Assembly: GCA_016126655.1 (NCBI GenBank)
Contig: CP065955.1
Coordinates: forward strand, 913,001-977,000
Direction of reading: 5' to 3'
DNA from: Aerococcaceae bacterium zg-1292
GTDB taxonomy: Bacteria > Bacillota > Bacilli > Lactobacillales > Aerococcaceae
DNA: 64,000 nucleotides
The notes under the pieces were generated by a model. It saw only the letters and a program-made list of their open reading frames with translations, searched no databases and was not told the DNA's origin. Positions 58,123 through 64,000 of the stretch are shown here, in pieces. The position numbers and the translations under genes were made by a program. Each line of letters opens with the position of its first letter. Position 1 is the first letter of the stretch.

Positions 58123-60924
58123 ATGTTTGATAAGCGTAAAGACCGATTTTCTATTCGGAAGTTTAAAGTAGGAGTAGGTTCAGTATTCTTAGGTTCATTT
58201 TTAATCGTTGGCGCGCAAGTTTATGCGGAAGAGACTGCCAATATTAAACAAGAGTCGGATAATGTTGCGGCGATTAACGAAAACAGTGATGCTAGTAATG
58301 TTGTGAAAACAAAAGAAGCGAACAGTCCGCAGGAAGGATTAATGAATCAAACGCAAGATAATCAAGTCCCTGCTCCAAATCCAGAAGCCGATAAAGCGGT
58401 ACAAGAAGCCACAAAAGCTATCGAAGCTGCTGAAGAAGTATTAACTAGAGCTAGACAAAGAGCAGCTGTATTAACTTCGATTGGTATCATTCAACTTAGA
58501 GATAAAGAAGAAATTGATAAATTAAATGAAGAAGTAAAAACGTTAAAAGAGCAAGCGAAGCAATTGGTGGAAAAGCTACCTGATGATATACGTAAACAAG
58601 GCTTGTTAATGCGTCTTGACACATTAAAGCCAGTTATTGTGAACGTAAATGATTCCAATTACAATGGTCGTCCGGATGATATTGAAAAGGTTTTGGATGA
58701 AGCTGAAGAAGCAGTAAAAGCAGCTGAAGCGGCAGTGAAAGAAAATGATGCTGCATTGATTAAAGAAAAGAAAAATTTAGCTAACGCCCTAGTAAAAAAA
58801 TTAGAAGCAGCGGTTAAAAATGTAGATGACTATCCTGAAATAAAAAATTATAAAGAGCGCTTAGATGCAATTGTAACACCAGAAGAAGCACCAGAAGAAG
58901 CGCCTGAACAAAATCCAAAAGAGAATCCAGAACAAAAGCCAGAAGAAGCGCCAGAGCAAGAGCCAGAACAAAAGCCAGAGCAAGAGCCAGAACAAAAGCC
59001 AGAGCAAGAGCCGGAACAAAAGCCAGAACAAAAGCCAGAAGAAGCGCCAGAGCAAGAGCCGGAACAAAAGCCAGAAGAAACACCGGAAGAATTAGACAAA
59101 GCAAATGAAAAGGCAGCTGAAAAGGCAATTGAGGCAGCTAAAAAGGCAGTCGACAATTTGAAGCAAAAAATTGCGGAAGATAAAGCCATTAGTGATGCAG
59201 ACAAAAAGGAATTAGAAAAATTAAATACCGAAATCATCAATTTGAAAAATGCAGCACAATCACAGGTGGAAAAAATAACAAATGACGAAATAAAAACAAA
59301 ATTATTAAATCGCCTTGCAGCAGTTCAACCTATTACTATTATTGTTAATGATAATAACAATAATAATATCCCCGATGAAGTTGATAAAGCGGCAGAAGCG
59401 GTTAAAGCTGCAAAAAATGCAGCTAGTGCTGCACAATTGAAGAAATTTGAATTAGGCTTGAATGATGCGATTAGTCCCGAAGACAAAAAGATATTAGATA
59501 AACTTGATGAAACAACTAACGCTACAAAAAAAGCAGCAGCAGAATTAATTAACAAATTGTCTGATAATCAGTATAAAAAAGATTTGTTAGAGCAATTACA
59601 AAAGGTAACCCTAGTTAATGCTATAGTCAATGACCAAAACAGCAATGGTCGCCCAGATAATATTGATGCTGCTGTCGATGCGGCTAAAGCTGCCGTTAAT
59701 GCTGCAAAAGACGCAGAGAGTACAGCTCAAGCTGAAAAGACAAAAGCCTTAGCTGATAAGAAAATTACGGCAGCTGAAAAAGCTGCAGTAGACAAACAAA
59801 ATAGTCAAATAATAGCTAAAAAAGTCAAAGCAATGGATTTAGTGAAAAAATTGCCAGATGTGGTTGAAAAGCCTGATTTGATGAAACAACTTGAAAACAT
59901 TAAACCTGTTGAGATACAAATCACCAAAGAAGACCAAAAAGAACAAGACAATAGTAAAAAGGCAGCTGAAAAAGCAGCCATTGCAGCCGCGGAAGCAGCA
60001 GTAAAAGCTGCAGAAGAGGCAGCAAAAACAGCTGAAGCTCAAAGAACAAAAGTGTTAGCAGATAAAGTAGTCAATCAAGCAGAAAAAACGATTATGGACA
60101 AGTTGAACGCTGACACCAAAGGTAAGAAAGACAAAGCGCTATTAATGGTCGAAGATTTACCAGACGGAGTGAAGAAAAAAGAATTTGAAAGACGTCTTGC
60201 AGCTGTTCAAGAAAGTAAAGTTGAAGTCAATGATTTAAACAATAATGGCAAACCTGATAGCCAAGATAAAGCTGAAGAAGAAGCAGCCGCTGAAAAAGCA
60301 GTCAAAGCAGCCGAATCAGCCGCAAAATTAGCTGAAGTGAAGAAAGCTGAAGTGCTGAAAGATAAAGTCATCACTCAAGCTGAGAAAGATGAAGTTGACC
60401 GATTAAACAAGGATACAGCCGCTAAGAAAGAACTCGCAACACCATTAGTCGAAAAATTATCTGAAGGTGCTAAAAAAGAGAATCTAGTAGCCCGCCTTGC
60501 AGCCATAAAAATTACTACAGTAGAAGTAAATGAAAAAGGCAGCAATGCTAAACCAGATAAACCAGAAACACCAAAGGCACCGGAAACACCAAAGGCACCG
60601 GAAACACCAAAGGCACCGGAAACACCGGAAACACCGAAAGCACCGCAAACACCAAAAGCACCGGAAACACCGAAAGTGCCGGAAACACCAAAAGCGCCGC
60701 AAACACCGAGTACGCCAAAAGAGACTGGAGAAAAAGCAATCAAACCAGGACAACCGGCACCCGTTCAGCCAAGTCAAAAAACAGCGAATGTCAAAAAAAC
60801 TGCTGAACTACCAAATACAGGTGAAGCAAATGCAATGATTCCTTGGAGTGCCGCAGCTCTTTCAATTCTTACAGGATTAGGATTAATTGTAACCAGTCGT
60901 AAACGAGAAGATGAAGAAGCGTAA
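58123..60924 (+). CDS. YSIRK/LPXTG surface protein with helical repeats and Asp/Asn-rich loops
   Basis: 933 aa. YSIRK signal of a different branch (FSIRKFKVGVGSVFLG), cleavage after VYA. About five Ala/Glu/Lys-rich helical repeats of ~85-100 residues, each with a sequence like VDKQNSQIIAKK and LVKKLPD, ending in a loop of the form VNDxNxNGxPD (NDSNYNGRPD, NDNNNNNIPD, NDQNSNGRPD, NDLNNNGKPD), which resembles Ca2+-binding DxNxDGxxD loops. A run of QKPEQEPE repeats divides the first and second repeats (58890-59090), and APETPK repeats precede LPNTG at ~896. No ligand is known to me; the helical repeats suggest a stalk or host-protein binding. GGAGTG precedes ATG 58123. Confidence 0.85.
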   Translation: MFDKRKDRFSIRKFKVGVGSVFLGSFLIVGAQVYAEETANIKQESDNVAAINENSDASNVVKTKEANSPQEGLMNQTQDNQVPAPNPEADKAVQEATKAIEAAEEVLTRARQRAAVLTSIGIIQLRDKEEIDKLNEEVKTLKEQAKQLVEKLPDDIRKQGLLMRLDTLKPVIVNVNDSNYNGRPDDIEKVLDEAEEAVKAAEAAVKENDAALIKEKKNLANALVKKLEAAVKNVDDYPEIKNYKERLDAIVTPEEAPEEAPEQNPKENPEQKPEEAPEQEPEQKPEQEPEQKPEQEPEQKPEQKPEEAPEQEPEQKPEETPEELDKANEKAAEKAIEAAKKAVDNLKQKIAEDKAISDADKKELEKLNTEIINLKNAAQSQVEKITNDEIKTKLLNRLAAVQPITIIVNDNNNNNIPDEVDKAAEAVKAAKNAASAAQLKKFELGLNDAISPEDKKILDKLDETTNATKKAAAELINKLSDNQYKKDLLEQLQKVTLVNAIVNDQNSNGRPDNIDAAVDAAKAAVNAAKDAESTAQAEKTKALADKKITAAEKAAVDKQNSQIIAKKVKAMDLVKKLPDVVEKPDLMKQLENIKPVEIQITKEDQKEQDNSKKAAEKAAIAAAEAAVKAAEEAAKTAEAQRTKVLADKVVNQAEKTIMDKLNADTKGKKDKALLMVEDLPDGVKKKEFERRLAAVQESKVEVNDLNNNGKPDSQDKAEEEAAAEKAVKAAESAAKLAEVKKAEVLKDKVITQAEKDEVDRLNKDTAAKKELATPLVEKLSEGAKKENLVARLAAIKITTVEVNEKGSNAKPDKPETPKAPETPKAPETPKAPETPETPKAPQTPKAPETPKVPETPKAPQTPSTPKETGEKAIKPGQPAPVQPSQKTANVKKTAELPNTGEANAMIPWSAAALSILTGLGLIVTSRKREDEEA

Positions 60925-60960
60925 AATATAATAGATACAATCAAAGTGTTCATCCACTTG

Positions 60961-60997
60961 AACCACCTCATGAGTGAATGCACAGAGGTGGTTTTTT
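60961..60997 (+). terminator. Terminator after the fourth surface protein gene
   Basis: CCACCTC (60963-60969) pairs with GAGGTGG (60985-60991); T6 follows. Confidence 0.8.
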
Positions 60998-61131
60998 AAT
61001 GTACATGGCAGAATGTAGATAAAATAATGAGATGTATTTAATTTGCACACAACCGTAAAAATTATATTACAGTTCTGAAATATTGTTGCAAAGTCTTAAC
61101 GAAAAAACCCAAAGAAAATCATTTTTTTTAA

Positions 61132-61565
61132 TTCCATTTTATCAAAAAAAGACTATAATGAATAAGCTAGATTGATAGCGTTGATTGATTGAGCAATGTA
61201 GATATTTAAGAGAGTTAAATAACCATCTGATGCGTCCGACTGTTGTATAAAATGGATGCAATAAAAGATGGTTAAATGGGAGAGAATTGAATACGCATTT
61301 TTTCAAAAATCAAATGATGTTAATAACTCAGGCACTTTAAAATAAAATAATGTGAGCGCGGGAACTAGACTTGACTGACAAAAATCATCCTATATATATG
61401 GATAAAATTGTCATGATCACAAAGCAGCAATCGAGTAAGTACTTAGCTACTTAAGGCATTGTGTTAAGTGGATGGCAAAAATGTCTAAATGAAGACACCA
61501 TAATCCGAGTATCGCACAATAGGAAACTTCTAAGTAAGACAAGTTGACCCAAGCGAGCCAAAAAG
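61132..61565 (+). promoter_or_regulatory. Promoter and expanded 120-bp-type leader before the fifth surface protein
   Basis: TATAAT (61154-61159) with a weak TTCCAT -35. The leader is about 410 nt without a gene. TGTGAGCGCGGG (61351-61362) opens a family unit whose outer helix GGG/CCC and next helix ACTTG 61369-61373 with CAAGT 61540-61544 are kept, ending GACCCAAGCGAGCC before AAAGGAG. The interior is 166 bp, longer than usual, as if another unit had been inserted and eroded. Confidence 0.55.
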
Positions 61566-61577
61566 GAGTAATATAAT

Positions 61578-64000
61578 ATGTTTGAAAGAAAAAAAGACCG
61601 ATTTTCGATTCGTAAATTTAAAGTAGGGGTAGGTTCTGTTTTCTTAGGTTCATTATTAATCATTGCACCGCAAGTTTACGGTGTGGAAACAACTAATACT
61701 AATCCAGAATCTGAAACCATTGCAGCCACTACAGAAACTACTACAACGACGGAGACATCTACGGTAACAATGCCGACAGATGATATAGCAACAGCTAAAA
61801 CACTGCCTGCTGAGGAAGAAACAACGAATCAGCCGCAAGAGAATGTTGATGCGAGAAATAATGGACTTTATGAGGCTGCAAAGCAAGCAGTAGAAGCTGC
61901 AGAACAGGCAGTACAAAAAGGTTTGGATGCGTCGTCAATACAAGATTTAATAGGCAATGCTAATTTATTTATTAAACAATTGAATGGAACTCATGAAGCA
62001 CAAGAATTACAGAATCGACTGAATGCCATTCCAAAGCCTAAAGTACAAGATACTGAAAAAGAAATGGATGACCAATCAGAACTTGATGATGAATCTATGT
62101 CAGACGAAGCAGAAACACGTAAGGAGATAGACGAAGCTGTTAAAAGAGCAACGGCCGCTGTTGATGCTGCTGAATCCGCATATCAAAAGCTTCGAGAAGA
62201 AGTAGCTAAAGTGAGAGCAAAACGCGCTATTAATTCAACCGATAAACATTTAGTTGATAATTTGAATGAAGAAGTAGATGGATTGAAAAAACGAGCTCTT
62301 CACTTGGTTAAAGACTTACAAGATGAAACACGTAGAGATGAACTACAATCGCGTCTTGATGGTATAAATAGAATTGAAGTTCAAATCAATGATAATAATC
62401 ATAATAATATTCCAGATGAGTTAGATGATGTGCTTATTGCAGCTGGCGAAGCAGTTGACGAAATAGAAAAAGCATTAAAATCTGGAAAGACTACTACAGA
62501 TGTAAAAGATTTAATTGATAAAGCTAAAGGAATAGTTAATGAAGTGAGTGGAGTTCCTGAAGCCCAGGAATTAGTTAAACGTCTTAAAGACATTTTATCT
62601 ACTGAACCACATGATACTGATGAACCAAATGATACTGAAAAAGAAATGAATGACCATTCAGATAATGCTGACCAACCTCAGGTGGATGGAAACGAAAACA
62701 AAGAAGAATCAGACAAAGAAGAATCAGATAAAAAAGAATTAGATAAGGAGGCTCTTGATAAAGAAATAAAAGATATTCAAGAAGCGTTGACTGCAGTTAG
62801 CCAAGCTGAAGAAGAATATAATAAAGTTAAGAAGAGAATTCAAGACCTTGGAGTAGACGGTGTTATTAATCCAAAAGAAAAAGATGAGATAGATGCCATA
62901 TTTAAAGAATGGGAAGCTAAGAAAAATGCAGCGAAGACATTGGTTGATAATTTATCTAATGAAACGCATAAAATGCCATTAAAAGCTCGTCTTAATGCAA
63001 TGGTACCTATTGATGTAAAAATGAATGACAAAGATTCAAACGGACGTGATGATGAACTTGATGAATTAATTACAGCAGCAAACAAAGCGATAGATGAAGC
63101 TGAACTTTCAGTCAAAAAATCGGATAAACCTGAGGAAATTCAAGCTAAAATAGCAGCTGCTAGAGCAGCAGTAGATAAAGTACCACAAGGTGTAGAAAGA
63201 AAAGGACTAGATGAACGCCTTGCGGAAATCAAAGCACCTGAAACAGACGCTGATAAAGAAATCAACGACCAACCTGGTGCACCAGATGTACCACAAGTAG
63301 ATGATGATAAAAAAGAAGACAATAATGCAGTTGATCCAGCGGAAAAAGAAGCGGAAGATGCTGTTGTAGAAGCTGAGAAAGCGGCACAAGCAGCAGAAGA
63401 TAAGAAAGCGCAATTGAAAACTAAAGGTATTATCAAACAATCAGATAAAAGAGAAGTTGATGCATTAAATGTTGATACAGAAGCCAAAAAAGCTATAGCT
63501 AAGGTGAAAATTGATGAAGTAAAAAATATAAATAAAAAGAATGATTTAGAGGGTCGTCTTGATAAATTGAAAATTGAATCAGTAGAAGTCAATGACCAAA
63601 ATGATAATGATATTTTAGATAGCGAAGAAAGTGCTCAAGAAAAAGCAAAAGCTGAAGCAGCTATTGAAGCAGCGGAAGAAGTTGTTCACAAGTTGAAAAC
63701 CAAATTGCAAGAAGATAATGCAATTAGTGACAAAGATAAAGCTGAAATTGAAAAACTAAATAAAGAAATTGCCGAAAAGAAAGAAGCTGCAATGAGATTA
63801 GTTTATCAATTATCTGAAGGGCAAGATAAAGAAGATTTATTTAAAAGACTTGAAGATGTTAAAACTGCCACTGTAGAAGTCAATGACAAAAATGGCAACG
63901 ATATCCCTGATGAAGAGGATGAATCAACTGCTCAGGCTGCTGTTCAAATGGCACAAGCATCCTTAAAAAAATTACAAGATAAGAAAAAAGTAATTGAAAC
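61578..64000 (+). CDS. YSIRK surface protein with helical repeats, 3' end beyond window
   Basis: ATG 61578 (AAAAGGAG upstream) opens a frame without stop to the window end (807 codons). It is a paralogue of the previous protein: MFERKKDRFSIRKFKVGVG signal, a Thr-rich stretch (ETTTTTETSTVT), then Ala/Glu/Lys-rich helical repeats with Asp/Asn-rich loops NDNNHNNIPDE, NDKDSNGRDDE, NDQNDNDILDS and NDKNGNDIPDE. Shorter repeats (~EEQAVQKGLDA type, around 61880 and 62440) alternate with longer ones. An LPXTG anchor is expected downstream but not visible. Confidence 0.85.
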   Translation, partial: MFERKKDRFSIRKFKVGVGSVFLGSLLIIAPQVYGVETTNTNPESETIAATTETTTTTETSTVTMPTDDIATAKTLPAEEETTNQPQENVDARNNGLYEAAKQAVEAAEQAVQKGLDASSIQDLIGNANLFIKQLNGTHEAQELQNRLNAIPKPKVQDTEKEMDDQSELDDESMSDEAETRKEIDEAVKRATAAVDAAESAYQKLREEVAKVRAKRAINSTDKHLVDNLNEEVDGLKKRALHLVKDLQDETRRDELQSRLDGINRIEVQINDNNHNNIPDELDDVLIAAGEAVDEIEKALKSGKTTTDVKDLIDKAKGIVNEVSGVPEAQELVKRLKDILSTEPHDTDEPNDTEKEMNDHSDNADQPQVDGNENKEESDKEESDKKELDKEALDKEIKDIQEALTAVSQAEEEYNKVKKRIQDLGVDGVINPKEKDEIDAIFKEWEAKKNAAKTLVDNLSNETHKMPLKARLNAMVPIDVKMNDKDSNGRDDELDELITAANKAIDEAELSVKKSDKPEEIQAKIAAARAAVDKVPQGVERKGLDERLAEIKAPETDADKEINDQPGAPDVPQVDDDKKEDNNAVDPAEKEAEDAVVEAEKAAQAAEDKKAQLKTKGIIKQSDKREVDALNVDTEAKKAIAKVKIDEVKNINKKNDLEGRLDKLKIESVEVNDQNDNDILDSEESAQEKAKAEAAIEAAEEVVHKLKTKLQEDNAISDKDKAEIEKLNKEIAEKKEAAMRLVYQLSEGQDKEDLFKRLEDVKTATVEVNDKNGNDIPDEEDESTAQAAVQMAQASLKKLQDKKKVIE

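Noticed and set aside
1-64000. tRNA or rRNA genes
   Set aside because: No cloverleaf-like or rRNA sequence was recognised on either strand by eye; a tRNAscan run would be decisive.

Overview
The window looks like chromosome of a low-GC Gram-positive coccus of the order Lactobacillales, plausibly of the Aerococcaceae (Aerococcus/Facklamia/Globicatella type). That is an inference: the sequence shows strong AGGAGG ribosome binding sites, an LCP cell-wall enzyme, an LPXTG/YSIRK surface-protein cluster and Firmicute gene pairs (ytoI-nrnA, trmK-nif3), but no rRNA or other marker that fixes the genus.

Layout. 1-14446 is housekeeping: the end of an LCP-family gene, UDP-glucose dehydrogenase, a YjbR-like protein, DNA polymerase IV, YtoI- and NrnA-like proteins, adenylosuccinate lyase, formate-THF ligase, TrmK, a NIF3-like protein and peptidase T. 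14645-16069 is an AT-rich AlbA_2-type accessory gene. 16615-21429 is a BMP-type nucleoside ABC importer whose binding protein has no lipobox cysteine. 21866-26346 is a two-component system followed by an FtsX/MacB-like ABC pair. 26665 to the end is a cluster of giant YSIRK/LPXTG surface proteins: three MucBP-repeat adhesins, two Ala/Glu/Lys-rich helical-repeat proteins (the last cut by the window end) and one broken copy. Between the first and second adhesins lies about 7.5 kb of mobile debris: nested IS66 copies, prophage remnants (HNH, terminase, a tail-type gene), a broken ParE toxin, and a fic gene interrupted by an IS607-type IStron (group I intron plus serine transposase plus TnpB).

Two things stand out. 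First, a family of 120-bp units, often in exact head-to-tail 120-bp arrays, fills the leaders between promoter and Shine-Dalgarno of unrelated genes. The units differ in sequence, but their two outer helices change in a compensatory way, so a conserved fold is being kept. I do not recognise the family. Second, the IStron sits inside the Fic active-site motif HPFxDGNGRxxR. Removing exactly 39504-41912 restores the motif and the reading frame, and a 13-bp complementarity joins the intron core to the far end of the element across both ORFs.

The adhesins share promoters, signal peptides, anchors, terminators and repeat modules, so the cluster probably grew and is remodelled by recombination between paralogues.
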